Shown here one piece after another: positions 35,174-44,299 of a DNA stretch of 64,000 bases (the stretch's first letter is position 1; every line of letters starts with the position of its first letter). The DNA is taken from positions 1-64,000 of the forward strand of contig PHDT01000019.1 of the NCBI GenBank assembly GCA_002842695.1, given 5' to 3'. A model generated the notes under the pieces. It did no database searches. It had not been told where the DNA came from and was given only the letters and a program-made list of their open reading frames with translations. The position numbers and the translations under genes are program-made. This DNA is from Bacteroidetes bacterium HGW-Bacteroidetes-10 (GTDB lineage Bacteria; Bacteroidota; Bacteroidia; Bacteroidales; UBA932).

Positions 35174-36490
35174 TTACTGCTGTTTTGTAGATTCGTAGTA
35201 CGCATTATATTTATCATATCCGGCTTTATAGTTTTCACCTTTTTCACGGAAACGGAAATAAATATTCTTAAGGTATTCTGCGCAAACAGCTTTGATTTCC
35301 TTATCCTGAGTCAGTTCAAAACATTTTTCAAATGGAGCAATTGACATCTCTAGGTACTGCTCAAGTTGTTTAAGCATCTCCTCATATTTTTTGTCGTCCA
35401 TTTCGTCAGCAGCTTTACCCTGAATCTCTACAGCTCTGTCATAGTATGTTGTACCAACTGCAAAAGAACCAAACACATAGTTTGGATCAACTTTAACTGA
35501 GTTTTCATAACACTCAACAGCCTTGTCAATGTTTTTCAGATTTTTCCACACATTACCTTCTGCATAGTGCAAAGATGCATTTGTGGGTTCGTTTTCCTGA
35601 GCTTTCTTGATTAGCGCAAGCACCTTGTTAGGATCGTCATTTGTCTCAAGATAGATATTGATTAATGAGACAAGAATACTTTGATTTGTAGGGTATTTTG
35701 TGAAACCCTGACCAAGCACCTCTTTTGCTTTGTCAACATTTTTAACTGCTTTATAAGCCTCAGCTAAATTTGAATAAAGGTCACCCTTTGAATCAAACTT
35801 ATTATCAAGAGTCATATTAAAAAACTTGATAGCTCTTTCCGGATCCGGAGTCATGTTTGCAGTAAGACCTGTGTAATACATAATAGTAGTATCAGGAGAA
35901 GCAATAATTGGGTCCATGCTTACTACTACAGCCTGTTCGAAATTTGTTGAGGCGTTTTTGAAGTCACCAAGAGTATAACTATTCATACCTTCAGTCACAT
36001 AACGGGTTTTAAGGGCAAGCAGTCTCTCAGAGATATCCTTGTTTTTAGAACCGTTAGCTAATTCTTCAGCTTTTCTTAAAGCATCAAAAGATTCTTTGAG
36101 AAGATCCACTTTCATATAGGGTTTTGTAATTACCCAGGCGGCAAGTGCTCCATCTTTTGAATAATAAAGATCTTTGTCATAGTATGAATCCACAGAGAAT
36201 GTCTCGTTGTTTACGGTACGCTCTTCTGTATTAAGGATACGCTGATCTTTAAGAACCAGTTTAACTTCATTTTGAGTTGCTCCGGCCCATATTGATTTTA
36301 CCGGTGCATCATACACAGCGGCAAAAGCGTCTGACAATTTAAGCCATGTTGCCGGATTTGTAGACTTCTTAGGATGTTGTGCATCTGCCTGCGCTTTTGC
36401 AACATCCTTTAGAGCCTCTGCGGCCTCTTTGGTTTGTGCGCCCATTTGAATTGATAAAATCATTGTCAGGGCAATAAGTAATTTTTTCAT
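35174..36490 (-). CDS. Secreted TPR-repeat protein
   Basis: 438 residues. MKKLLIALTMILSIQMGAQ is a type I signal peptide. From about residue 150 onward the protein is built of TPR-like helix pairs (for example SNLAEAYKAVKNVDKAKEVLGQGFTKYPTNQ and YAEGNVWKNLKNIDKAVECYENSVKVDPN). The last third is rich in charged helices. TPR proteins act as scaffolds and nothing in the sequence names the partner. It lies 44 bases downstream of gyrA and may be on the same transcript. No anchor or catalytic motif is seen. Confidence 0.8.
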   Translation of the reverse strand: MKKLLIALTMILSIQMGAQTKEAAEALKDVAKAQADAQHPKKSTNPATWLKLSDAFAAVYDAPVKSIWAGATQNEVKLVLKDQRILNTEERTVNNETFSVDSYYDKDLYYSKDGALAAWVITKPYMKVDLLKESFDALRKAEELANGSKNKDISERLLALKTRYVTEGMNSYTLGDFKNASTNFEQAVVVSMDPIIASPDTTIMYYTGLTANMTPDPERAIKFFNMTLDNKFDSKGDLYSNLAEAYKAVKNVDKAKEVLGQGFTKYPTNQSILVSLINIYLETNDDPNKVLALIKKAQENEPTNASLHYAEGNVWKNLKNIDKAVECYENSVKVDPNYVFGSFAVGTTYYDRAVEIQGKAADEMDDKKYEEMLKQLEQYLEMSIAPFEKCFELTQDKEIKAVCAEYLKNIYFRFREKGENYKAGYDKYNAYYESTKQQ

Positions 36491-36534
36491 TGAAATTTCG
36501 ATAATTTTAAATATTAACTTATTTATTTTTGTTG

Positions 36535-39027
36535 TTACTCTTCTGCTTCAACAGGTTTTTCTTCGCTCTTGTTTACACTGCAAACTGCTGCAATCATATC
36601 TCCCTCTTTAATATTAATCAGTCTTACTCCCTGAGTTGCTCTTCCTGCTACCCTTATATCGGATACTCCTACCCTTATGGTGATTCCAGACTTGTTAATA
36701 ATCATTAAATCATTTTCGTCAGTTACATCCTTGATTGCTATAAGAGCTCCGGTCTTTTCTGTAATGTTGATCGTTTTGACACCTTTGGCACCTCTGCTGG
36801 TAACCCTGTAGTCGTCGAGGTTTGATCTTTTACCATAACCATTTTCACTTACAACCAGAATATGTCTGATATCACTGCCTTCTGCATTAGGGTCTACACA
36901 AATCATACCAATTACCTCATCCTCCTCTGTGATGTTGATTCCGCGAACACCAGAAGCAGTTCTTCCGATTGCTCTTACATCCTCTTCATTGAATCGTACA
37001 CATTTACCTCCCCTGGCAGCGAGAAGAATTTCATTTGCCCCGTTAGTGAGCACTGCCTCAAGCAGTTCATCATTCTCCCTGATGGTAATTGCATTTACAC
37101 CATTAACCCGTGGTCTTGAATATGCTTCAAGTGATGTTTTCTTAACAATACCCTTTTTAGTTGCAAGAACAATAAAGTTTGAATTGATATAATTCTCGTC
37201 GTTAAGGTTCTTAACATTGATATATGCACATACTTTATCGTCCGGGTCGATATTCAGGACATTTTGAATAGCCCTTCCCTTTGAGGCTTTTGATCCCTCA
37301 GGAACCTGATAAACCTTAAGCCAGAAACATCTTCCCTTTTGGGTGAAAAAGAGCATTGTACTATGCATATTTGCAACATATATATGCTGAATAAAATCTT
37401 CGTCTCTGGTAGTACTTCCTTTTGCTCCTACTCCACCTCTGTTTTGAATCCGGTACTCAGCCAGCGGTGTTCTTTTCATATATCCCAAATGTGAAATTGT
37501 AATTACAACATCTTCGTCCGGATAAAAATCTTCCGGATTGAAATCTTCTGCTGTAAGCTCAATTATCGTACGTCTCTTGTCTCCGTATTTGTTTTTCAGC
37601 TCTGTAAGTTCATCTTTAATAATCTGCATCTGCAAAGTTACATCTGCCAGAATCTCCCTGAGATGAGTTATTAATTTCATCAGTTCGTCATACTCAGCCT
37701 GAAGTTTTGATCTTTCAAGTCCGGTAAGCTGACGAAGACGCATTTCAACAATAGCTGTTGCCTGAACATCAGAGAAGGCAAACCTTTCAATGAGTCTGGT
37801 TTTTGCCTCATCAACAGTTTTTGAATCTCTGATAAGTGCAATAATTTCATCAATATGGTCAAGGGCTTTAAGCAGCGCCTCAAGAATATGAGCTCTCTTT
37901 TCTGCCTGTTCAAGATCGTATTTTGCTCTTCTGACTACTACTTCATGTCTGTGTCTTACAAAATACTTTATAAGCTGCTTAAGATTGAGCAGGCGCGGGC
38001 GTCCGTCAACCAGTGCAATATTGTTAACCGAAAAGCTAGACTGAAGCTGAGTATACTTGAAAAGCGTGTTTAGAACGACATTAGCCACTGAGCCCATTTT
38101 GAGCTTTATGACAATTCTCATTCCTGTTCTGTCACTTTCGTCATTGATGTATGAAATACCCTCAACTTTCTTCTCTTCTACAAGTTCAGCTATCTTTTCA
38201 ATAAGCTCTCGCTTGTTAACCATATAAGGTATCTCGGTTACAACAATAGTTTCTCTGCCTGAATCGCTAACCTCGATATCGGTTTTTGCTCTTACAACAA
38301 TTCTTCCCTTTCCTGTTTCAAAGGCATCTTTGATACCTTGATTTCCCAGGATAATTCCTCCTGTGGGAAAATCGGGTCCCTTTATGTGATGAAGTAACTC
38401 TTCAGTTGTGATTTCACTATTGTCAATATATGCGTTAATAGCATCTGCCACCTCTGAAAGGTTATGCGGAGGCATGTTGGTTGCCATGCCCACTGCAATT
38501 CCTGATGCTCCGTTGAGCAGCAACATTGGAGCTTTTGCAGGCAGTACCGTTGGCTCCTGGAGCGAGTCGTCGAAGTTAGGCTTGAAGTCAACTGTGTTTT
38601 TCTCCAGATCGAGTAATACCTCTTCTGCGAGTTTTCTGAAACGGGCTTCAGTATAACGCATTGCCGCAGCCGAATCTCCATCTATAGACCCGAAGTTACC
38701 CTGGCCGTCTACAAGCATGTATCTCATACTCCATTCCTGGGCCATTCTCACCATTGCTTCGTAAACGCTTGAGTCACCATGAGGGTGGAACTTACCAAGC
38801 ACCTCACCCACAATACGGGCAGATTTCTTAAAAGAGGCACCGGATGTTAGTCCAAGTTCGGACATTCCAAACAGTACCCTTCTGTGAACAGGTTTAAGTC
38901 CATCCCTCACATCGGGCAGAGCACGTGAAACAATTACAGACATCGAATAGTCGATGTATGCACTTTTCATCTCGTCCTCTATGTTTATTTTGATTATTCT
39001 CGGGTTATTTTCAGGTTCTTGTATCAT
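36535..39027 (-). CDS. gyrA: DNA gyrase subunit A
   Basis: 830 residues. The breakage-reunion domain starts [31 protein letters not shown]. The catalytic tyrosine is in [17 protein letters not shown]. The quinolone-resistance region shows [20 protein letters not shown], with Ser present at the position often mutated in resistant strains. The C-terminal part (about 510-815) is the beta-pinwheel DNA-wrapping domain, with a GyrA-box-like [11 protein letters not shown] near 535. It works with GyrB to introduce negative supercoils. gyrB is not in the window. Confidence 0.96.
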   Translation of the reverse strand: MIQEPENNPRIIKINIEDEMKSAYIDYSMSVIVSRALPDVRDGLKPVHRRVLFGMSELGLTSGASFKKSARIVGEVLGKFHPHGDSSVYEAMVRMAQEWSMRYMLVDGQGNFGSIDGDSAAAMRYTEARFRKLAEEVLLDLEKNTVDFKPNFDDSLQEPTVLPAKAPMLLLNGASGIAVGMATNMPPHNLSEVADAINAYIDNSEITTEELLHHIKGPDFPTGGIILGNQGIKDAFETGKGRIVVRAKTDIEVSDSGRETIVVTEIPYMVNKRELIEKIAELVEEKKVEGISYINDESDRTGMRIVIKLKMGSVANVVLNTLFKYTQLQSSFSVNNIALVDGRPRLLNLKQLIKYFVRHRHEVVVRRAKYDLEQAEKRAHILEALLKALDHIDEIIALIRDSKTVDEAKTRLIERFAFSDVQATAIVEMRLRQLTGLERSKLQAEYDELMKLITHLREILADVTLQMQIIKDELTELKNKYGDKRRTIIELTAEDFNPEDFYPDEDVVITISHLGYMKRTPLAEYRIQNRGGVGAKGSTTRDEDFIQHIYVANMHSTMLFFTQKGRCFWLKVYQVPEGSKASKGRAIQNVLNIDPDDKVCAYINVKNLNDENYINSNFIVLATKKGIVKKTSLEAYSRPRVNGVNAITIRENDELLEAVLTNGANEILLAARGGKCVRFNEEDVRAIGRTASGVRGINITEEDEVIGMICVDPNAEGSDIRHILVVSENGYGKRSNLDDYRVTSRGAKGVKTINITEKTGALIAIKDVTDENDLMIINKSGITIRVGVSDIRVAGRATQGVRLINIKEGDMIAAVCSVNKSEEKPVEAEE

Positions 39028-39120
39028 TTTATTACTGACTTTCCGTATTTAAAAAAGAGGTGCTAAATTAGGAATAAAAAATAGATTGAACAAATTGAAA
39101 TTCTATTTGTCTAAAATGAG

Positions 39121-39128
39121 TAAATTTG
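39121..39128 (+). promoter_or_regulatory. -7 element of clpC
   Basis: TAAATTTG matches TAnnTTTG and ends 20 bases before the ATG at 39149. Its position argues against the upstream in-frame starts at 39086 and 39116. No CtsR-like repeat is visible. Confidence 0.5.
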
Positions 39129-39148
39129 CACATTATTCAACATTTGAA

Positions 39149-41674
39149 ATGAATCTTATACTATCAAACGAACTAAATGAAATCATCTCTTACAGCAGAG
39201 AGGAGGCGATGAGAATGGGAAGCTACACCATTGGCATTGACCATCTGATTCTTGGAATAATCAGACACCAGGATAATGCTGCATTCGAGACACTTATGAA
39301 TTTTGGCATAGATTACAGAGAGCTGAAACTAAAAATTGAGGAACAGCTTAAAAGCGGGGAAGTAGTTCCGTTTGATCAGGCAGACAAACTGAATCTGTCT
39401 AAGGGAGCAGAAAACTCCCTTAAGATCATGTATCTTGAAGCACGTTCACTTAAGGAGGTTAAACCTGGACCGGTCCATTTGCTGCTTGCAATTCTCAGGA
39501 GTGAAGAGGGTGTTTCTATGTCTATCCTCAGAGAGTACAGGATAACCTATGAAAGGGTTAAAGATCTTCTCAAGGGAAAAGATAGTTCCAGACCTTCTGC
39601 AACATCTTCATTTGAGGAAGAGTCTGATGGACCTGCTATGGAAAGCGAAAGCGACAACCGTGCAAAAGCAGTTAAAAATATCCGCAGTCAAAGCGACACT
39701 CCTGTACTGGACAGTTTTGGATTTGACCTGACAAATGCTGCTCATGAAGGAAAACTTGACCCTGTTGTAGGAAGAGACAAAGAGATTGAAAGACTTGCCC
39801 AGATTCTTGGAAGAAGAAAGAAAAACAATCCTGTTCTTATTGGTGAACCGGGAGTTGGAAAATCTGCGATAGCCGAAGGTCTTGCCCTGCGGATTTCTCA
39901 GAGAAAGGTCTCCCGCGTGCTGTTAAATAAAAGGATTATATCACTGGATATTGGTTCTATTGTAGCTGGCACAAAATACAGAGGACAATTCGAGGAGAGG
40001 ATGAAAGCCATACTCGGAGAGATATCCAAGAATCCAGAGATAATTCTGTTTATTGACGAGTTGCATACTCTGGTAGGCGCAGGGGGTGCCTCAGGCTCTC
40101 TTGATGCTGCAAACATGCTTAAACCGGCTCTTGCCAGAGGCGAAATTCAGTGCATTGGAGCTACTACTCTTGACGAATACCGGGAATATGTAGAGAAGGA
40201 TGGCGCGCTTGAAAGAAGGTTCCAGAAAATCATGGTTGATCCTACAAATTTTGAGGAGACCAGGCATATTCTTGAAAACATAAAGGAGAGGTATGAAAAG
40301 CACCACAATGTTCACTATACAGATGAAGCGTTAACAGCATGCATAAGATTATCTCAAAGGTATATTACAGACAGATGTCTTCCTGATAAGGCAATTGATG
40401 CACTTGACGAGGCGGGATCCAGAGTACACCTTATGCATTTGAAAGTTCCTGACTCAATTCTTCAAATGGAAAAAGAGATTGAACCAATAAGAATTGAGAA
40501 GAGGCTTGCTGTAAGCAACAGTCAGTACGAAACAGCTGCTCAGCTAAGAGATCTTGAAAAACAGAAAATGGAAGAGCTTGAGGTTGCTCAGAAAACATGG
40601 AATGAAGAACAAAATTTGCATCCTCAGGAGGTGAATGAGAATGATGTTGCCGAAGTCCTTTCCATGATAACAAGTGTTCCTATTCACAGACTTGCCGAGA
40701 AAGAGGGAGACAGACTTGCCAGAATGGGTGAAAACCTCAGAAAAAAGATTATTGGCCAGGATGAAGCGGTTGACAAAGTTGTAAGAGCTATTCAAAGGAA
40801 CAGAGCTGGTTTAAAAGACCCGAATAAACCTATCGGTACATTTCTTTTTCTGGGCCCTACCGGGGTGGGGAAAACTCAGCTTGCCAAAATCCTGACAGCA
40901 TACCTGTTCGACACTGTCGATAATTTAATCAGGATTGACATGAGCGAATTCATGGAGAAATTTGCTCTAAGCAGGCTTATTGGAGCGCCTCCGGGATATG
41001 TTGGCTACGAAGAGGGTGGTCAGCTTAGCGAAAAGGTGAGAAGAAAGCCATACTCAGTAATATTGCTTGACGAAATTGAGAAAGCACACCCGGATATTTT
41101 CAATATCCTTCTTCAGGTACTTGACGAAGGCAGGCTGACAGACAGCAACGGAAGACACATCGACTTCAGAAATACCTTGCTGATAATGACTTCAAATATT
41201 GGCAGCAGGGAGGTAAAAGACTTTGGCAGTGGGCTGGGCTTTTCCAACTCCACAAAGAGAAATGTAAGTGACAACACAAAACACATTATTGAAAAGGCGC
41301 TTAAGAAAACATTCTCGCCTGAATTTCTGAACAGACTTGATGAACAAATTCTCTTTAACACTCTAAGCAAGGAGGATATCTGCCAGATTATTGACATTGA
41401 ACTTGATGATCTGTACAAGAGAATTGAACTTGCTGGCTACAAGCTTATTATTAGCGAAGATGCCAAAAGGTTTGTTGCCGATGAGGGTTACGATCCACAG
41501 TTTGGAGCAAGACCGCTTAAAAGAGCTATTCAGCGTCACATAGAAGATGCAATTGCAGAAGCGATAATCAGCGGTAAGTTTAAGCAGGGCGAGACGCTTC
41601 ATGTTGAAACCGATAAAGAAGATTTATCAGAGGGAGGTACGCCTCAGAAACTTAAGGTTACCTCTGGTTCTTAA
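39149..41674 (+). CDS. clpC: ClpC-type AAA+ unfoldase
   Basis: About 841 residues. A Clp N-domain (about 1-145) is followed by AAA+ module 1 (Walker [14 protein letters not shown], Walker [16 protein letters not shown]). A middle region carries the UVR motif ([22 protein letters not shown]) typical of ClpC. AAA+ module 2 has Walker [13 protein letters not shown] and Walker [14 protein letters not shown], ending in a ClpB D2-small domain. It unfolds proteins for ClpP or acts as a chaperone. [20 protein letters not shown] fits the usual ClpC N-terminus, supporting the 39149 start. The last 48 bases overlap the convergent gene. Confidence 0.92.
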   Translation: MNLILSNELNEIISYSREEAMRMGSYTIGIDHLILGIIRHQDNAAFETLMNFGIDYRELKLKIEEQLKSGEVVPFDQADKLNLSKGAENSLKIMYLEARSLKEVKPGPVHLLLAILRSEEGVSMSILREYRITYERVKDLLKGKDSSRPSATSSFEEESDGPAMESESDNRAKAVKNIRSQSDTPVLDSFGFDLTNAAHEGKLDPVVGRDKEIERLAQILGRRKKNNPVLIGEPGVGKSAIAEGLALRISQRKVSRVLLNKRIISLDIGSIVAGTKYRGQFEERMKAILGEISKNPEIILFIDELHTLVGAGGASGSLDAANMLKPALARGEIQCIGATTLDEYREYVEKDGALERRFQKIMVDPTNFEETRHILENIKERYEKHHNVHYTDEALTACIRLSQRYITDRCLPDKAIDALDEAGSRVHLMHLKVPDSILQMEKEIEPIRIEKRLAVSNSQYETAAQLRDLEKQKMEELEVAQKTWNEEQNLHPQEVNENDVAEVLSMITSVPIHRLAEKEGDRLARMGENLRKKIIGQDEAVDKVVRAIQRNRAGLKDPNKPIGTFLFLGPTGVGKTQLAKILTAYLFDTVDNLIRIDMSEFMEKFALSRLIGAPPGYVGYEEGGQLSEKVRRKPYSVILLDEIEKAHPDIFNILLQVLDEGRLTDSNGRHIDFRNTLLIMTSNIGSREVKDFGSGLGFSNSTKRNVSDNTKHIIEKALKKTFSPEFLNRLDEQILFNTLSKEDICQIIDIELDDLYKRIELAGYKLIISEDAKRFVADEGYDPQFGARPLKRAIQRHIEDAIAEAIISGKFKQGETLHVETDKEDLSEGGTPQKLKVTSGS

Positions 41675-42415
41675 ACTTTGATAATTGCTAGCGGAAGACT
41701 CCGGGAAGGGCAATTTGCGCTCTCTCCGGAGTTTTTTTACTGAGTGTCTGGTATAATCCCTTGTGTCAACAATAAAATCCAGAGGTTCACTTTCAGAAAC
41801 GAGAACAAAACCCAGTTTTTTGTATGCATCTCCATCTGACCACTCTTTATCTGCATAACTCATTACTTCCTGAGGAGAGTGCTCTCTTATAAAATGTTCA
41901 AGAAATTTTCCCATACCACCGGCTACCCTCACGCCAGATAAACTAGCGTATCTTACCCACTCATACGAACTAACTATCTCCCCTTCCCTGTTCATTGGTC
42001 TGGGTGCTGAAAAGGCAGATACAGCCACAATTTCCCCGGTTTTATCCATCAAGGCATAAAAATACTTAGCATTAACGCTTCCCAGAAGGTGATTCTCATT
42101 TAAAAAAAATCCGGCCCTGGCCTTGTCAATCTTTGAAACAGTACAATTCCTTGCAAAAATTGAAGACTTTTTTCCGAGATTGGCAAGTAACCTGCCCCTG
42201 ACAATATCTCCGCGTGAGTACCACAAATCCTCATACAGAGTTATTGTCCTGTAACCGTCAATTACGGGAAAATCCTTCCCAGACGGAGTACCCAGAAGTA
42301 TCAGTTCTGCACAAATTTTGAAAGAATCAATAAATACAAGGTTTTCGCGAACAAAAAATGAAATATTGTTAGCTGCAAGAAACTCTCTGAATTCTAGTGT
42401 AAAACTGTTTGCCAT
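41627..42415 (-). CDS. GNAT-fold-like protein related to a phage-associated domain
   Basis: 262 residues, soluble. The middle section KIDKARAGFFLNENHLLGSVNAKYFYALMDKTGEIVAVSAF and then GMGKFLEHFIREHSPQEVMSYADKEWSDGDAYKKLGF matches, from memory, a GNAT-like domain found in phage proteins and homing-endonuclease neighbours (pattern FL-x-x-NHLQG ... GG-x-x-K-L-F-x-x-F ... YSD-x-R-W-x-x-G-x-Y-x-x-LGF). The N-terminal 90 residues and the basic C-terminus are unassigned. No nuclease motif is present. The 3' end overlaps clpC by 48 bases. Function unknown; a lone domesticated phage gene is possible. Confidence 0.6.
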   Translation of the reverse strand: MANSFTLEFREFLAANNISFFVRENLVFIDSFKICAELILLGTPSGKDFPVIDGYRTITLYEDLWYSRGDIVRGRLLANLGKKSSIFARNCTVSKIDKARAGFFLNENHLLGSVNAKYFYALMDKTGEIVAVSAFSAPRPMNREGEIVSSYEWVRYASLSGVRVAGGMGKFLEHFIREHSPQEVMSYADKEWSDGDAYKKLGFVLVSESEPLDFIVDTRDYTRHSVKKLRRERKLPFPESSASNYQSLRTRGNLKFLRRTSL

Positions 42416-42420
42416 TAATG

Positions 42421-42428
42421 CAAAGATA
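42421..42428 (-). promoter_or_regulatory. -7 element of the GNAT-like gene
   Basis: Minus-strand TATCTTTG, five bases from the ATG at 42415, implying a nearly leaderless transcript. No -33 TTG seen. Confidence 0.4.
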
Positions 42429-42456
42429 AAAGTTTTTCACCCTTTTTCTAAAAGAA

Positions 42457-42487
42457 ATTTGGAAATAATGTATTGTTGCCATATCTT
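42457..42487 (+). promoter_or_regulatory. Promoter of tRNA-Lys(UUU)
   Basis: TTG (about 42457-42459), 20-base spacer, TATCTTTG (42480-42487), then CACTCCCAAAACGG. The initial transcribed sequence is nearly identical to that of the two leftward stable-RNA promoters at 126-278. Confidence 0.7.
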
Positions 42488-42505
42488 TGCACTCCCAAAA
42501 CGGAA

Positions 42506-42591
42506 GATTCAGTAGCTCAGCAGGTAGAGCACAACACTTTTAATGTTGGGGTCCTGGGTTCGAGCCCCAGCTGGAAGCCCCAGCTGGATCA
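42506..42591 (+). tRNA. tRNA-Lys(UUU) with a 13-nt tandem duplication in the T-arm/acceptor region
   Basis: The 5' acceptor GATTCAG (42506-42512), the D arm, an anticodon arm with loop CTTTTAA (anticodon TTT at 42539-42541) and a T arm (42554-42570) are all canonical. GCCCCAGCTGGAA (42564-42576) is then followed by GCCCCAGCTGGAT (42577-42589). If either copy is removed the tRNA is a perfect 73-mer whose acceptor closes as GATTCAG/CTGGATC with discriminator A42591. As written, the first copy gives CTGGAAG, which mispairs at 1-72 and 2-71. It could be broken, processed unusually, or an assembly error. Confidence 0.8.
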
Positions 42592-42598
42592 CAAAAAC

Positions 42599-42632
42599 AG
42601 AAGCCAAGCGTCAGCTTGGCTTCTTTGTTTTT
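42599..42632. terminator. Terminator of tRNA-Lys(UUU), also facing the fimbrillin operon
   Basis: Eleven-base perfect stem AGAAGCCAAGC / GCTTGGCTTCT with GTCA loop. TTGTTTTT follows on the plus strand and a TGTTTTTG run on the minus strand. Confidence 0.85.
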
Positions 42633-42635
42633 ACT

Positions 42636-42710
42636 CCCCAGCTGGTCAAGCTTGCTTGAACAAGATGGGTAAGTAAAAAGATACCAGGTCCGGCGCGGCA
42701 AGCTTGCTTG
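42636..42710. repeat. Short repeats between the tRNA terminator and the fimbrillin operon
   Basis: CCCCAGCTGG (42636-42645) is a third copy of the sequence duplicated in the tRNA 3' end. CAAGCTTGCTTG occurs twice as a direct repeat (42647-42658 and 42699-42710), flanking a segment with an unusually GC-rich part (CCAGGTCCGGCGCGG). No gene is seen. It may be the scar of a small insertion, or a boundary element. Confidence 0.5.
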
Positions 42711-42721
42711 GGAGCGCTAGA

Positions 42722-44287
42722 TTACAAAGGCTTGTTAATAATATTAGCATCAGTTAATACAACCGCACCATTAATAGCAAGAGCTCTTCCCTCCAGGATA
42801 GCCCCGGCATTCAGAGTAATTGATGTAAGAGCAAGTAAATTTCCTTTGAATGTAGTGTTGTCGCCTATTGTTGCCGACGACCCTATCTGCCAGAAAATAT
42901 TTTCGGCCTTTGCACCATTTGCAAGAATAATATTCCCCCCGGCACCACCAATTGTTGTTAATGCATCAGCTACCTGAAATACCCAGAAAGAGTTAGAATT
43001 TCCCTGAGCGTCCAGTGTCAGATTCCCTGCCTGCACCATAAGGGTTGATAAAGATTTGTATATACCCGGAATTAGTACTGATCCGCCAATATCTCCCGCT
43101 ACAATTGAGGGCGAAGGGCTGACAGCGCTTTCTGCATCATTATATGCATCTGTAAGGTCTAACTTTGCCTGTGTAAGCATTGCGGCTGTACCTGGAGTAA
43201 CATCATCCGGTGCGTATGTAAAGCCATTGACAACTGTTGCAGGAGGAAACCCTGTAATAGCGGCACGTAATCCCGGACTAATACCAACATCCATGTCATT
43301 GACGATACTCAGACCGGAGCTGCTTACCCCCACCCCTCCAAGAATACCGAACTCTTTTGCAGTTTTAAGGTCAATAAACGGGATAATAATTGTGAGGTTA
43401 TATTTGTTGTTTCTTTTGATAAATATCCCATCCCTGACCACAGTTGTCACACCCAGGTCTGTATGTGCATTAACAGTAAAAGTGCCCCCAGTGTGATCAC
43501 CAGGATTAACCATCAGCATCGCTCCAGCTGTTGTGGACGGGTCACTGGTAATTATGCAGTCACCTGAAATATTCAATATCGAACTGTTAGAACCGGCAGC
43601 GCCAGTAATGGTATACAATGCATCTCCTGTAGGTTTAACCTGAGTTAAATCAATTATTCCTGATGTAAACGAGAGGCTGGCCCCTGTAGAAGTTGTAATT
43701 TCAACCTTATTGAATTTTGTTGTTCCCTGTGGAATAAGGACCTTAAACTCAATCATAGAAAATACATGGTTATAAACCAGATTAACGGGAGTCGCTGCTC
43801 CCTCGGTAAGAGGATTGAAGCTCTTTGGAGTTGAAACCAAAAAATCAATATCTCCAATATGTGTATATGCACTGCCCGCCTGAGCCTGAGTGGCAGGAAG
43901 GGCAATGGGAATTTCAGTAGCCTCTTTTAAGGAATTTGATATGCTGTATGGATAGTAGGAATAAAATTCATGTACTCCTGCTCCCCAGTATATGGATCCG
44001 TCAAAATTGGAACTTGTAGTTTGAGTCAAAGCAGTAAATTCTGCATTTTTTACTCCTACTGTACCACCGGGATTCTTTGCCTGTGCACAATAGATACCGG
44101 TTTTATCGAGATTATCCCAGCTTGTTGAGAGTCCGTTAAGGATAGTTTTGGTTTGAGGAGAGCTGTATGCACCACTAATTTGTATGAGATCTCCGCTTTT
44201 ACTGACAGCTTCCGAAGGTAATTCTTCTCTCACACAGGAAGTAATCAATAGACCTGCAAAGCAAAGGATATATAAATATTTATTCAT
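42722..44287 (-). CDS. Fimbrillin-like lipoprotein fused to a C-terminal DUF3494 (ice-binding-like) domain
   Basis: 521 residues. MNKYLYILCFAGLLITSC is a lipoprotein signal. Residues about 30-300 resemble fimbrillin-family proteins (TKTILNGLSTSWDNLDKTGIY, EFYSYYPYS, NHVFSMIEFKVLIPQG). From about 305 to the end the DUF3494 beta-solenoid domain is clear: KEFGILGGVGVSSSG, DMDVGISPGL, ITGFPPATV, LDLTDAYNDA, LIPGIYK, LTLDAQGNSNSFWVFQV, NIFWQIGSSATIGDNTTF, NLLALTSITLNAGAILEGRA. DUF3494 contains known ice-binding proteins but many members are uncharacterised adhesin-like modules. It is last in a three-gene fimbrillin operon. Confidence 0.85.
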   Translation of the reverse strand: MNKYLYILCFAGLLITSCVREELPSEAVSKSGDLIQISGAYSSPQTKTILNGLSTSWDNLDKTGIYCAQAKNPGGTVGVKNAEFTALTQTTSSNFDGSIYWGAGVHEFYSYYPYSISNSLKEATEIPIALPATQAQAGSAYTHIGDIDFLVSTPKSFNPLTEGAATPVNLVYNHVFSMIEFKVLIPQGTTKFNKVEITTSTGASLSFTSGIIDLTQVKPTGDALYTITGAAGSNSSILNISGDCIITSDPSTTAGAMLMVNPGDHTGGTFTVNAHTDLGVTTVVRDGIFIKRNNKYNLTIIIPFIDLKTAKEFGILGGVGVSSSGLSIVNDMDVGISPGLRAAITGFPPATVVNGFTYAPDDVTPGTAAMLTQAKLDLTDAYNDAESAVSPSPSIVAGDIGGSVLIPGIYKSLSTLMVQAGNLTLDAQGNSNSFWVFQVADALTTIGGAGGNIILANGAKAENIFWQIGSSATIGDNTTFKGNLLALTSITLNAGAILEGRALAINGAVVLTDANIINKPL

Positions 44288-44299
44288 GATTTCATTATT

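Noticed and set aside
39086-39148. Longer N-terminus for ClpC (TTG at 39086 or ATG at 39116)
   Set aside because: The extra residues do not match the family N-terminus and the likely -7 box lies inside them.
42473-42676. Small plus-strand reading frame of 67 codons
   Set aside because: It is read straight through the tRNA-Lys(UUU) gene and its terminator, so it is a chance frame.
42636-42710. Repeats near the tRNA considered as a CRISPR array
   Set aside because: Only two 12-base copies of one repeat with a single spacer and no cas genes; not an array.
43056-43496. 146-codon plus-strand frame inside the fimbrillin/DUF3494 gene
   Set aside because: Antisense shadow; the minus-strand product has clear domains and a lipoprotein signal.
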